DNA of 64,000 nucleotides, from assembly GCA_964592595.1 (NCBI GenBank), contig CAZQFH010000013.1, forward strand, positions 15,526-79,525, in the 5' to 3' direction. The DNA comes from UBA5536 sp964592595 (lineage in GTDB: Bacteria; Bacteroidota; Bacteroidia; Bacteroidales; F082). Under the pieces are notes generated by a model. That model made no database searches. It was not told the DNA's origin and worked only from the letters and a program-made list of their open reading frames with translations. The translations under genes were made by a program, and so were the position numbers. Of this stretch, positions 35,488-44,459 are shown piece by piece. Position 1 is the stretch's first letter. The number at the start of each line of letters is the position of its first letter.

Positions 35488-36246
35488 TTAAAAATTCAAC
35501 TCCCGTTTCAAATCTTTGATACGGCTTTTGCTCACGTTCACCTGATTGCCGTTCGAAAGGATAATCACATAGCTTTCCTTGCCGTATTGTTCCATCTTTT
35601 TGATGTGTTTAATCTGTACGATATTGGAACGGTGTATGCGGATAAACTGCTCAGCAGGAAGATGTTGCTCCATATAACTCATGGTGTCTTTTTTCATGAA
35701 CCTTCCCTCGGGGGTATGGATCATCACATAATCGTCCTGTGCCTCCAGTTGGATTATGGCTTCGATAGGAATCACATGAATCTGGGTGCCATTTTTTACT
35801 ACGATTCGCTCCAGGGTATCTTGTTGTTCGTGCAGGCTGTCAACTAATTTTTTTACGGTTTTATCCGTTACGGTTTTGTGTTTGAAACGCTCCAAAACCT
35901 TATCAACAGCTTGATGCAGCCTTTCCTTTGAAAAAGGTTTAAGCAAATAATCCACAGCATTCATCTCGAAAGCTTTGATAGCATATTGGTCGTAGGTCGT
36001 GGTAAAAATGATTTCTGGCAAGTCATCATCCAGCAATTCAAGTAATTCAAAACCTGTAAGCTTTGGCATTTGAATATCAAGGATTACCAAATCGGGTTTA
36101 TTTTCCTGTATGCCTTTCAGGCCGCTGAAACCATCAGAAAACTCACCAATGATATCAATGGCTTCGTGATCGCTCAAAAAGCGTTGTAGCAGCATCCTGG
36201 CCGGAGCTTCGTCTTCGATGATAAGGGTTCGTAAAGCAACTTTCAT
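35488..36246 (-). CDS. LytTR response regulator
   Basis: A 252-residue regulator with an N-terminal receiver domain (acidic pocket E11-D12, phospho-acceptor D57 in VILDIQMP, K103 in LLKPF) and a C-terminal LytTR DNA-binding domain (about 145-250, with FIRIHRSNIVQIKHIKKME). It lies 27 nt downstream of a LytS-type kinase, so the two form a two-component system. Its target operators cannot be read here; autoregulation of the upstream LiaF-like gene is plausible. Confidence 0.93.
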   Translation of the reverse strand: MKVALRTLIIEDEAPARMLLQRFLSDHEAIDIIGEFSDGFSGLKGIQENKPDLVILDIQMPKLTGFELLELLDDDLPEIIFTTTYDQYAIKAFEMNAVDYLLKPFSKERLHQAVDKVLERFKHKTVTDKTVKKLVDSLHEQQDTLERIVVKNGTQIHVIPIEAIIQLEAQDDYVMIHTPEGRFMKKDTMSYMEQHLPAEQFIRIHRSNIVQIKHIKKMEQYGKESYVIILSNGNQVNVSKSRIKDLKRELNF

Positions 36247-36273
36247 AACAAGGTGATGTTATTAGCCACAAAC

Positions 36274-37338
36274 TTAGTGTTTTTTACTTTTTTGAAGCGG
36301 AATACGCAAAACCACCTCAAATGAAATCTTTTCGCGCTTAATTTCCAGTAAATCAGCACGCTGATAAATTAATTGAAGTCTGTTCCGAATATTTTTTAAT
36401 CCAATTCCTTCGCCCTTGGGTTTAGCTGCTTCCGGGTCAAAATCGTTTTGGATATGCAATTCAATAAATTGATCGTTGGGCATACAGCGCATTTCGATCA
36501 GCACTTCTTCGGTGCTGTGATAAACGCCATGTTTGATAGCATTTTCAAAAAGTGGTTGTAGGATCATATTAGGGATTTCAGCTTGCAAACAGGCTTCCGG
36601 AACATTTTTTTCGTACTTGAGCCGGTGGCCGAACCGCACTTTTTCGATATCAAGGTAGCGTTCTATATTTTCGAGTTCTTTTTTCAGACTGGTGGTTTCG
36701 TTACGGTCGTGGCTGAGCGAATAGCGTAGGAAATCAGACAGTTTAATAACCATTTCCTGAGCTTTTTCGGGACTGCTCATGGTGAGCGAGCTGATAGAGT
36801 TGAGGCTGTTAAACAAAAAATGTGGGTTGATTTGTGATTTGAGGGCGCTTAATTCGGCTTCGCGCACCAGACCGTTAAGTTCGGTTTCGACACGCATTTT
36901 TTGCTGGAGGTCTTCATAATACAACATCATATAATATATCAGGATGAAAATGAGGTAGAAAAATGCACCAATAATTGCGCGCCAGGGCAGTGATTCCTGG
37001 AGGAAAGCAAGATAAACCTCATTGCTGGGCTCGAGTGCCTGCATCAAAAAATAGCCACTTGCCAACCAAATCGCGATGGTTACAATACCAACCAACATGT
37101 GGTTCACGATCAAATCAAAGCTGCTTTGTTGATCTTTCATGTTAAAGCGCAGCACATACCAAATATTAAATCCGATCAAAGCAAGCAAGCCATTGAAAAC
37201 AACAGCATCGTTGATGCTGGCAGAAAAACTGAGTTCCTGATAATAATTGAGAATGGCTGTTTGGATGAGCATAAGTGTCGCCCAAACAGCCAGGTATATG
37301 ATGAGGTAGTTGCGGTTTTTTACAAAGGGATTAAGCAT
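36274..37338 (-). CDS. LytS-type sensor histidine kinase
   Basis: A 354-residue kinase of the His_kinase (LytS) type: four N-terminal transmembrane helices (about 11-30, 43-63, 80-100 and 119-141), then the phospho-acceptor region LKSQINPHFLFNSLNSISS with H173, and a C-terminal HATPase domain (NMILQPLFENAIKHGV; GEGIGLKNIRNRL). There is no large extracellular sensor loop, which suggests it senses the membrane or partners with the LiaF-like protein upstream. It precedes the LytTR regulator gene by 27 nt. Confidence 0.92.
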   Translation of the reverse strand: MLNPFVKNRNYLIIYLAVWATLMLIQTAILNYYQELSFSASINDAVVFNGLLALIGFNIWYVLRFNMKDQQSSFDLIVNHMLVGIVTIAIWLASGYFLMQALEPSNEVYLAFLQESLPWRAIIGAFFYLIFILIYYMMLYYEDLQQKMRVETELNGLVREAELSALKSQINPHFLFNSLNSISSLTMSSPEKAQEMVIKLSDFLRYSLSHDRNETTSLKKELENIERYLDIEKVRFGHRLKYEKNVPEACLQAEIPNMILQPLFENAIKHGVYHSTEEVLIEMRCMPNDQFIELHIQNDFDPEAAKPKGEGIGLKNIRNRLQLIYQRADLLEIKREKISFEVVLRIPLQKSKKH

Positions 37339-37404
37339 AGTAAAAGCCGTTTGTTGTGTTGGTTATAACTTCATTTGGACGGATCAGGCGGGCAATAGTT
37401 ACAA

Positions 37405-38145
37405 TTAATAGCTTTTAAGTTCAAAGCCGCCAAAGATTACAACACCTTTTATCAGGAGTGTTTTTTCTGTATCCGGGTTAGGCACGGTGATTCGTTTATC
37501 GCTGAAACCGCCAAGTATTGAAACCACTTCAGATTTCACTTTCCAGTCGTCGGGAACGATAAGATTTGATCCGCCAAAGAGCACAAAAGTATCAATTACT
37601 GCACCTTCGTCCGAAAGTTTGGCTGATTTCATTTCGATATCGCCTCCTCCGAAGATGGCAGTTATTTTGCCTCCCTTAAAGTTATCTGAAGTAACGCGTG
37701 TATTACCTCCTCCAAAGATAGCCATCTCATCAATGTATTCATCTGGGTTGGTATGTGGGCTATTGCTCGCATTAAACACATGTTGACGGCTACTGCGATT
37801 TGATTTCTCAGTATCATTTTCTCCTCGGCGGGTCAGGATAATAAGACCAATACCGATCAATAATGAGGGCCAGAAGATTGTGCTGAACCGAATGCGATAA
37901 TCGAGTAGTTCGGGAAGCCAAAACATAATACCCAACCCGATCAGGATAAATCCTGTGGTACGGTTCTGACTGTTCGATAGGGTGATGATCCCAATACCGA
38001 TAAGCAGGGTTTTCCACGAAATCAGGTAGTAGCTTAGATTAAAAGAAAGTAAATCCAGCTGATCGAGTAATAGTAATCCGCCGGCTAAGATGAGTAGTAA
38101 ACCCGCTACTACCCGTCTGTCGATTGATGAAGGTTTATTTTCCAT
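37405..38145 (-). CDS. LiaF-like/DUF5668 membrane protein
   Basis: A 246-residue protein with three to four N-terminal transmembrane helices (about 13-105) and a C-terminal beta-rich cytoplasmic domain with the repeated pattern FGGG-x-x-x-T/K (AIFGGGNTRV, AIFGGGDIEM and VLFGGSNLIV), as in LiaF/YvqF 'cell wall-active antibiotics response' proteins. In Gram-positives LiaF inhibits the LiaS kinase. Here it sits 66 nt upstream of a LytS-type kinase and LytTR regulator, suggesting an analogous inhibitory role. The start at 38145 skips 20 atypical residues of the longer frame. A TACTTTCG promoter-like element lies near 38190. Confidence 0.85.
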   Translation of the reverse strand: MENKPSSIDRRVVAGLLLILAGGLLLLDQLDLLSFNLSYYLISWKTLLIGIGIITLSNSQNRTTGFILIGLGIMFWLPELLDYRIRFSTIFWPSLLIGIGLIILTRRGENDTEKSNRSSRQHVFNASNSPHTNPDEYIDEMAIFGGGNTRVTSDNFKGGKITAIFGGGDIEMKSAKLSDEGAVIDTFVLFGGSNLIVPDDWKVKSEVVSILGGFSDKRITVPNPDTEKTLLIKGVVIFGGFELKSY

Positions 38146-38252
38146 GGTGTTTTCGTTTTTAAAAATTACTAATTCAATTTTTAGCGAAAGTACAATACCA
38201 TGCAATTTAGCTCAATAAAAAGTAGGCGAACAGCAGAAAGTTGTCGGTGAAT

Positions 38253-38270
38253 GGCCGAAAATTTTCAGCC
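38253..38270. repeat. 18-bp palindrome upstream of the LiaF-like gene
   Basis: GGCCGAAAATTTTCAGCC is a near-perfect inverted repeat (one mismatched pair) 108 nt upstream of the LiaF-like start and just after the glutamine synthetase stop. No T run follows on either strand, so it is not a usual terminator. It might be an operator. Confidence 0.4.
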
Positions 38271-38290
38271 AAAAACGCCGCAGGGAAGCA

Positions 38291-39793
38291 TTAACCGCAA
38301 TGGAAATATTTACTCACCAGTTTTAAGATCTTTTCTTCGTCTTTACCAATTTCCTGTCGTAGATTTTGATCGTTAAAAGCTCTCAGACTTTTAATGATAA
38401 AATTCAGTATTTTTTCAGAAAACACACCATTTTTTGTGTAGAAAGTAAGCTGTTTTTCAAGCGCATGGGCTGATTCGACGCAGCTTGCAGGCAATTGTTC
38501 CAGTTCAGCCTGTTTGCCTTTATGTTCCTCATCAAAGATATTAACATCCACATAGGTTTTTTTTGCAAAGTCGAGTGCATTTTCCATGGTGAGGCCATGA
38601 TGTGCAGCCACTGTTAATCCAGCCATAAGCAGATAAATATCGGCCGATCCGTCAGGTGCCCTGAATTCGACGGTTTGTTTTTGAGTAAAGTCAAGCTTTA
38701 CTGGTGTTTCCTGCGGATTGGCATCGGCAATCATATCTGTTGCCGTGGTCCAGCCCAGTGGCACACGTACCAATACAGAACGGTTACGATCGCCCCAACA
38801 GATATTTGTTGGCGCTTCCTGATGCGGCACAAGCCTGAAATAGGAGGTAGGATTGGCGTTTCCAAAAGCGGTTAAAGAGGATGCCAGGGTAAGAAAACCT
38901 GCAATGGCTTTGCGCGCTTCATCGCTTAAATGGCCGTCTTTCATCATCACACTTTTCCCATTTTTCATCAGTCGGGTGTGTATATGCATGCCGCTTCCTG
39001 CTTTACCGACGGTTATTTTTGGGGCAAAAGTAATCGTAACGCCATAGCGATAGGCCAGTTTACGCATGATCCATTTGGCAACAACCAATTGATCAGCAGC
39101 ATCTTCCACATTAGTAGGCAAAAATTCAATTTCGTTTTGTTCGTAGTTTTTACCATCCAGCGAAAAATTTCCTACTTCAGAATGCCCGTATTTGATCTGT
39201 CCACCGCTCTGAGCTATCAGGCGCAGTGCTTCGCGACGAAAATCGCCGTATTTGTTAAAAGGTGAAGATTCATGATAACCTTTTTGATTGTCAGCAGGAT
39301 AGAGTTCTTCTTCCTCTGCAATGATGTAATATTCAAGCTCGCCCATGGTTTCAAAATCTAAACTTGTTTCTGCCTTCATGATTCGATTGGCTTTTTTGAG
39401 GATATATTCCGGAGAGCTTTCGAATGGCTTACCGTGGCGATCGTAAAATGAACACAATACATCCAGGGTGGGCACATCTGTAAAAGGATTTACAAAAGCG
39501 GTTTTATATTTTGGAATCACATACAAATCACTCGATCCGGCTTCAACAAAAGGAAACAGGCTTGAACCGTCAACCCTTTCGCCCGACGAAAGCAGTGTTT
39601 CGAGATGCTCGCGGCTGTTGATAATGAAATTGAGTGTTTTCAACCGACCATCCCAAGCGGCATACCGAAAGTTAATCATCTCAATATCATTATCTTCGAT
39701 GAAACGAATCAAATCGACACGCGTAAATTCATATGCCGGTTTGTTCAGATATTGTACCAGCGGATTGGGGTTCATTGCAGTGAATTCATTCAT
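38291..39793 (-). CDS. Glutamine synthetase family protein (type I-like)
   Basis: A 500-residue protein with the glutamine synthetase fold: beta-grasp N-terminal domain (FRYAAWDGRLKTLNF; RVDGSSLFPF), the metal site around MGELEYYII, HSEVGNFSLDGKNYEQNEIEFLP, the conserved KITVGKAGSGMHIHTRL glycine loop with its His, and RNRSVLVRVPLG. It makes glutamine from glutamate and ammonia in the standard family, although divergent members use other substrates. The main GS of many Bacteroidota is the long GSIII type, so this may be a second enzyme. Its promoter element lies at 39822-39829. Confidence 0.85.
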   Translation of the reverse strand: MNEFTAMNPNPLVQYLNKPAYEFTRVDLIRFIEDNDIEMINFRYAAWDGRLKTLNFIINSREHLETLLSSGERVDGSSLFPFVEAGSSDLYVIPKYKTAFVNPFTDVPTLDVLCSFYDRHGKPFESSPEYILKKANRIMKAETSLDFETMGELEYYIIAEEEELYPADNQKGYHESSPFNKYGDFRREALRLIAQSGGQIKYGHSEVGNFSLDGKNYEQNEIEFLPTNVEDAADQLVVAKWIMRKLAYRYGVTITFAPKITVGKAGSGMHIHTRLMKNGKSVMMKDGHLSDEARKAIAGFLTLASSLTAFGNANPTSYFRLVPHQEAPTNICWGDRNRSVLVRVPLGWTTATDMIADANPQETPVKLDFTQKQTVEFRAPDGSADIYLLMAGLTVAAHHGLTMENALDFAKKTYVDVNIFDEEHKGKQAELEQLPASCVESAHALEKQLTFYTKNGVFSEKILNFIIKSLRAFNDQNLRQEIGKDEEKILKLVSKYFHCG

Positions 39794-39821
39794 AGGTTAA
39801 ACAATTTAATCAAATGGGCTA

Positions 39822-39829
39822 CAAACATA
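39822..39829 (-). promoter_or_regulatory. Promoter -7 element (TATGTTTG) for the glutamine synthetase gene
   Basis: On the minus strand TATGTTTG (39829 to 39822) fits TAnnTTTG, 28 nt before the start at 39793. A TACTTTTA element for the divergent carboxypeptidase gene lies near 39959 in the same 244-nt region. Confidence 0.5.
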
Positions 39830-40037
39830 CTAAAAGTGGGCTGATTAGCTAGCGAAACACCTACGGTATCCGGTAATTTATACCCGATTCAAATAAAGAG
39901 AGAAAATACGTGTTGGACTTCAATTTTCTTTAAAATTGCCAGACTAAAGCCATTTTTTATACTTTTACCAAACAAAGGTTTTTTAGATTTTTGATCGACC
40001 TGAATTTCAATCGTAATCAATCCTAAAATATTTTTTC

Positions 40038-42383
40038 ATGAGAAACGTGTTAGTTCTTTTTTTAAGTCTGTTCTTTTTTGGTTTACAGGCACAGCCGGAA
40101 TCGTATCAAAAGATTCGTATTGATCTTACCAACAATAGTTTACAGCAAATGGCATTGCTGGATATTCCATTGGATGCCGGTATTTTAAAGGCAGGGCATT
40201 TTATTGAGCTGGAGCTGAGTTTATCTGATGTTGAGCGTTTACAAGATGCTGGTTTTGAGCTTACGGTTTTAATTGAAGATCTATCCAGCTTTTATCGCGA
40301 GAGGGCGATGGCCGATGAAAACCTTAGAATTGTGCGCAATACGGCCGATGAATTTCCGGTTCCCGAAAACTGGGAATACGGTTCTATGGGAGGGTTTTAC
40401 ACCTATCAGGAAGTGCTAGACAAATTGGATTTTATGGCCGAACAATGGCCTGATTTGATTACTGTGAAAGCACCAATAAATGAAGACTTATCCTCGCACA
40501 ATGGCAATCCAATTTGGTGGGTCAAAATCAGTGATAACCCTAACGAAAATGAGGATGAACCCGAAGTTTTATATACCGCTTTGCATCATGCCCGCGAAGG
40601 AATGGGCGTGCAACAAATGATGTATTTTATGTTGCATTTGCTCGAAAATTATGAAACAGACGAGCGTGTTCAAACCATCGTTGATAGTCGCGAATTATAT
40701 TTTGTGCCCATTCTCAATCCGGATGGCTATGTGTATAACGAGCAAACCGATCCCAATGGAGGTGGCATGTGGCGCAAAAATCGGCGCAATAACGGAGATT
40801 CCTGGGGAGTTGATATTAACCGCAACTATGGTTTTATGTGGGGAATGGACAATAATGGTTCTTCGCCAAATCCTAGTAGCGAAACCTATCGTGGTCCTGA
40901 TGCTTTTAGCGAACCTGAAACACAGAACATAAAGCAATTTGTTGAAGATCATGAATTTATGATTGCACTTAATTATCACTCTTATTCAAATTTATTGCTT
41001 TATCCCTGGGGTTTTACCGAAGATCCTTGTCCGGATGATGCTATTTTTCACGCCCATGCCACTTTAATGACGCGCGACAATAAATACGTTTACGGGCCCG
41101 GAAGTTCAACCATTTATCCTACAAATGGTGGCTCGGATGACTGGATGTACGGCGAAACAGAGAATAAAAATCAGGTTTTTGCCTACACACCCGAAGTGGG
41201 TGGAAGCGGCGATGGCTTTTGGCCTTCGATCAACCGGATAATTCCACTTTGTCAGGAAAATATGATTCAAAACATTTATGCGGCCTTGCTTTCGGGAAGT
41301 TTTGGAAAAATTACTGAAACGTCAGCACCCATTATTCCAACAAAGGATTTTCACTTAACATTTGATTTGCAACGACTTGGATTTGGCCAAACAGAAAACT
41401 GGACAGTAAGTGTTGTGCCTCTAAGCGAAAACATCATTGATGTAGGCGAACCCCTGTCATTTGGCTTTATGGAGATACTCGAAACCATATCAGATTCTAT
41501 TCCCATCATGCTGGCAGCAGACATTTTGAGTGGTGATACACTTCAAATGTTGCTTCAACTGGATAATGGTGAGTTTGTGATAACCGATACGCTTGTGAAG
41601 TTTTATGGCACTACTTCAGTAATTTTTGAAGATGATGCAGAAGATCTCGTTAACTGGACTTCTTCAAAATGGAACAACACAAATTCTGATTACCATTCAC
41701 CTGTTGCTTCTATAACCGATTCGCCTAATGGCGATTATAGCAATAATGAAAATAATATGATCACACTCAACGATCCTATCGAAATTCCAAATACCAGCAT
41801 GGCTTTGTTGCGTTTTTGGGCTAAATGGGAGATAGAGTTCGATTGGGATTATGTGCAGCTTCAGGTGCGCGAAAACGGAATTGGAAACTGGGTTGCACTC
41901 GAAGGAACTTATACGCGCTTGGGCTCTAATAACCAGGCGACGGGCGAACCCCTTTACGACGGTTCTCAAAGCTGGGTGCAGGAAATAATTGATCTTACGG
42001 CATTTGCAGGACAAAGTATTGAGCTGCGGTTTGTGCTGCGTAGTGATGGCTATGTAACAGAAGACGGCTTTTATTTTGATGATATGGAATTGCTTGTGCT
42101 GGATGTAGAAACCAATCTAAAAGCCTTTGAATCCAATCAGAAGAAATTTACATACTATCCAAATCCGGCAAACGAATACCTTAAGCTTAGTATTGATCAG
42201 CCGATTAGTGAAGCTGTATCAATTCGACTTTTTGATATGAGCGGCAGGCACATACAAAGCTGGAAAATGAACGAAGGACAAAAACAATTGAATCTTACGC
42301 TTTCTGATTTACCTGACGGGACTTATGTGTTGCAAATAGTAGCTACCGGTTTTGTGCAACGCGAAAAACTCACAATACATTGA
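40038..42383 (+). CDS. Secreted M14 zinc carboxypeptidase with T9SS sorting domain
   Basis: A 781-residue secreted peptidase. A signal peptide (MRNVLVLFLSLFFFGLQAQ) precedes a pro-region. The M14 catalytic domain (about 120-430) has zinc ligands HARE (H184, E187) and H314 (NYHSYSN), with catalytic E386 (YTPEVGG). A beta-sandwich with VTEDGFYFDDMEL follows, then a type A sorting domain at about 705-781 (YYPNPANEYLKL ... IRLFDMSGRHI). It is exported through the type IX system and probably acts on peptides at the cell surface. Active-site residues are all present. Confidence 0.93.
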   Translation: MRNVLVLFLSLFFFGLQAQPESYQKIRIDLTNNSLQQMALLDIPLDAGILKAGHFIELELSLSDVERLQDAGFELTVLIEDLSSFYRERAMADENLRIVRNTADEFPVPENWEYGSMGGFYTYQEVLDKLDFMAEQWPDLITVKAPINEDLSSHNGNPIWWVKISDNPNENEDEPEVLYTALHHAREGMGVQQMMYFMLHLLENYETDERVQTIVDSRELYFVPILNPDGYVYNEQTDPNGGGMWRKNRRNNGDSWGVDINRNYGFMWGMDNNGSSPNPSSETYRGPDAFSEPETQNIKQFVEDHEFMIALNYHSYSNLLLYPWGFTEDPCPDDAIFHAHATLMTRDNKYVYGPGSSTIYPTNGGSDDWMYGETENKNQVFAYTPEVGGSGDGFWPSINRIIPLCQENMIQNIYAALLSGSFGKITETSAPIIPTKDFHLTFDLQRLGFGQTENWTVSVVPLSENIIDVGEPLSFGFMEILETISDSIPIMLAADILSGDTLQMLLQLDNGEFVITDTLVKFYGTTSVIFEDDAEDLVNWTSSKWNNTNSDYHSPVASITDSPNGDYSNNENNMITLNDPIEIPNTSMALLRFWAKWEIEFDWDYVQLQVRENGIGNWVALEGTYTRLGSNNQATGEPLYDGSQSWVQEIIDLTAFAGQSIELRFVLRSDGYVTEDGFYFDDMELLVLDVETNLKAFESNQKKFTYYPNPANEYLKLSIDQPISEAVSIRLFDMSGRHIQSWKMNEGQKQLNLTLSDLPDGTYVLQIVATGFVQREKLTIH

Positions 42384-42412
42384 TGTAGCCACAATATTAA
42401 TGAACAGAAACC

Positions 42413-44449
42413 GTGAATAGGCAAGAAGCTGAAATAAAATTAAAAAGCACTTTTGGATTTGACCATTTTTATGATGAACAATGGAAAACAATTGATTTAT
42501 TACTAAAAGGAAGAAGGGTTTTATTAATAGAAAAAACAGGGTTTGGAAAATCTCTTTGCTTCCAATTTCCAGCAACTCAATTTCCGGGACTGACTGTAAT
42601 TTTCTCGCCCTTAATTGCTTTGATGAGAGACCAGGTTAAAGGACTAAATAGTAAAGGAATAAAGGCAAAATTTATAAATTCAGAACAAACACCAGAAGAA
42701 AATTCACAGACTATACAGGAAGCAATAAGCGGTAAATTAAAAATTCTGTATATAGCTCCGGAAAGACAGGAAAACCAAGAATGGATTGAAGCTACAAGAA
42801 GAATGAATTTATCAATGATTGTAATTGATGAAGCCCATACTATTTCTGTTTGGGGACACGATTTTAGACCTGCATTTCGAAGGATTATTAACCTTGTCAA
42901 ATTGTTGCCACAAAATCTACCAGTATTAGCAACCACAGCAACAGCAACAAAACGAGTACAAGAAGATATTGAAAAGCAAATATCCGGGAACATTCAAACT
43001 ATCCGTGGAGAATTAATAAGAGAAAACTTTAGCTTATATGTAATAAATGTAAAGTCAGAAGATGAAAAACTTTTATGGTTAGCAGAGAATTTGCCAGTAT
43101 TGGAAGGTAATGGAATCATTTATACAGGAACGAGAGTTAATACAGAAATATATTCACGATGGTTTGAATTTTTAAATATCAAAACAACTGAATATAATGC
43201 AGGGCTGGATTCAGATTCACGAAAAGAAATTGAAAACGGATTAATGAATAACAGATGGAAAGCTGTTATCTCGACAAATGCCCTTGGAATGGGCATAGAC
43301 AAATCAGATATTCGCTTTATCGTTCATACTCAAATACCCGCTTCACCCATACATTATTACCAGGAAATTGGGAGAGCCGGAAGAGATGGAAAACCCACAA
43401 AATTGATTTTATTTTATAATTCATCGAAAGATAAAAACGGGATTGAAGAAGATGTTAAACTTCCGAAAGCATTTATTGACGGCGGTCGTCCAGGTATAAA
43501 AAATTACAATAAAGTAATTAATGTTCTCAAACAAGAACAATTGGGCGAACGCCAAATTATCAAAGCTACAAACCTTAAGCAAACACAATTAAGAGTCATA
43601 AAAGCAGATTTAATTGAACAAGGCATAATAAAAGAAGTTATTTTCGGTCGCTCAAAAAAATATGAATATCAATTTAACGCACCCGAACTCAGCGCTAAAG
43701 CATTTGATGAACTAAGAGAACAGAAACTAAAAGAATTAAGTGCAATGTTAGAATACGTCAACCTAAAATCATCCAGAATGAAATTTTTGTGTGATTATTT
43801 AGGAGACAATTCACATTCACATTATCAAAATTGTGATAACTCGACACTTGAACGACTAATAGTAAATCCACAGGAAAAAATAAAAGTAAAGTTACAAGAA
43901 TTTCGAGAGTTATATTTCCCCGAACTAATTGTTGAAAGCACACATTCGAAGATTGTAAATGGAGTTGCTTCAAGTTATTATGGCGTTTCAAGTGTAGGAG
44001 CAGCATTACATAGAAGTAAATATGAAAAGGGTGGAGATTTTCCGGATTTTCTCCTAAAACTTACCTTAAAAGCCTACAGAAAAAAATATGGACAAGAAAA
44101 ATTTGATTTTATCGTTTATGTTCCTCCCACTGAATCAGGTGATCTAGTGAAAAACTTTGCGGAAAAATTATCACAAGTTTTAAATGTTCCAATTTCCCAT
44201 AAATTGATTAAAACAGGAGTCACTCAACCTCAAAAAGTATTCAAAAATGGCTATCTTAAAAAAGACAATGTAGCTCAAAAATTCAGTTATTCTGAACCAA
44301 GTGAAATTGTGGAGAAATCGGTCATTCTATTTGATGACATTTTCGATAGTGGAGCAACAATTAAAGAAATTGGAAGTGTTTTAACTAAATTTGGGGTAAC
44401 GAAAATTGCACCTTTAGTAATTGCAAGAACTGTAGGTGGAGACATTTAA
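42413..44449 (+). CDS. RecQ-type DNA helicase fused to a phosphoribosyltransferase domain
   Basis: A 678-residue fusion. The N-terminal half is a superfamily 2 RecQ-type helicase: motif I TGFGKS (G43-S47; usually TGGGKS), motif II DEAH (139-142) in IDEAHTISVWGHDFRP, motif III LATTATAT and motif VI YYQEIGRAGRDG. A winged-helix-like segment and a reduced zinc region (Cys-x13-Cys, two of the usual four Cys) follow at about 370-475. The C-terminal domain (about 490-678) has the PRPP-binding signature VILFDDIFDSGAT (637-649) of phosphoribosyltransferases. GTG is the start; the nearest upstream ATG is out of frame. A DprA-like gene follows after 10 nt. PRTase + DprA resembles ShosTA. The gene is A-rich (17/60 G+C at 43621-43680), suggesting transfer. 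Confidence 0.88.
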   Translation: MNRQEAEIKLKSTFGFDHFYDEQWKTIDLLLKGRRVLLIEKTGFGKSLCFQFPATQFPGLTVIFSPLIALMRDQVKGLNSKGIKAKFINSEQTPEENSQTIQEAISGKLKILYIAPERQENQEWIEATRRMNLSMIVIDEAHTISVWGHDFRPAFRRIINLVKLLPQNLPVLATTATATKRVQEDIEKQISGNIQTIRGELIRENFSLYVINVKSEDEKLLWLAENLPVLEGNGIIYTGTRVNTEIYSRWFEFLNIKTTEYNAGLDSDSRKEIENGLMNNRWKAVISTNALGMGIDKSDIRFIVHTQIPASPIHYYQEIGRAGRDGKPTKLILFYNSSKDKNGIEEDVKLPKAFIDGGRPGIKNYNKVINVLKQEQLGERQIIKATNLKQTQLRVIKADLIEQGIIKEVIFGRSKKYEYQFNAPELSAKAFDELREQKLKELSAMLEYVNLKSSRMKFLCDYLGDNSHSHYQNCDNSTLERLIVNPQEKIKVKLQEFRELYFPELIVESTHSKIVNGVASSYYGVSSVGAALHRSKYEKGGDFPDFLLKLTLKAYRKKYGQEKFDFIVYVPPTESGDLVKNFAEKLSQVLNVPISHKLIKTGVTQPQKVFKNGYLKKDNVAQKFSYSEPSEIVEKSVILFDDIFDSGATIKEIGSVLTKFGVTKIAPLVIARTVGGDI

Positions 44450-44459
44450 ATAGTTAATT

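Noticed and set aside
38253..38270. Palindrome considered as a terminator for the glutamine synthetase gene
   Set aside because: There is no T run after the stem in the sense of transcription, and it is more likely a protein-binding site or chance.
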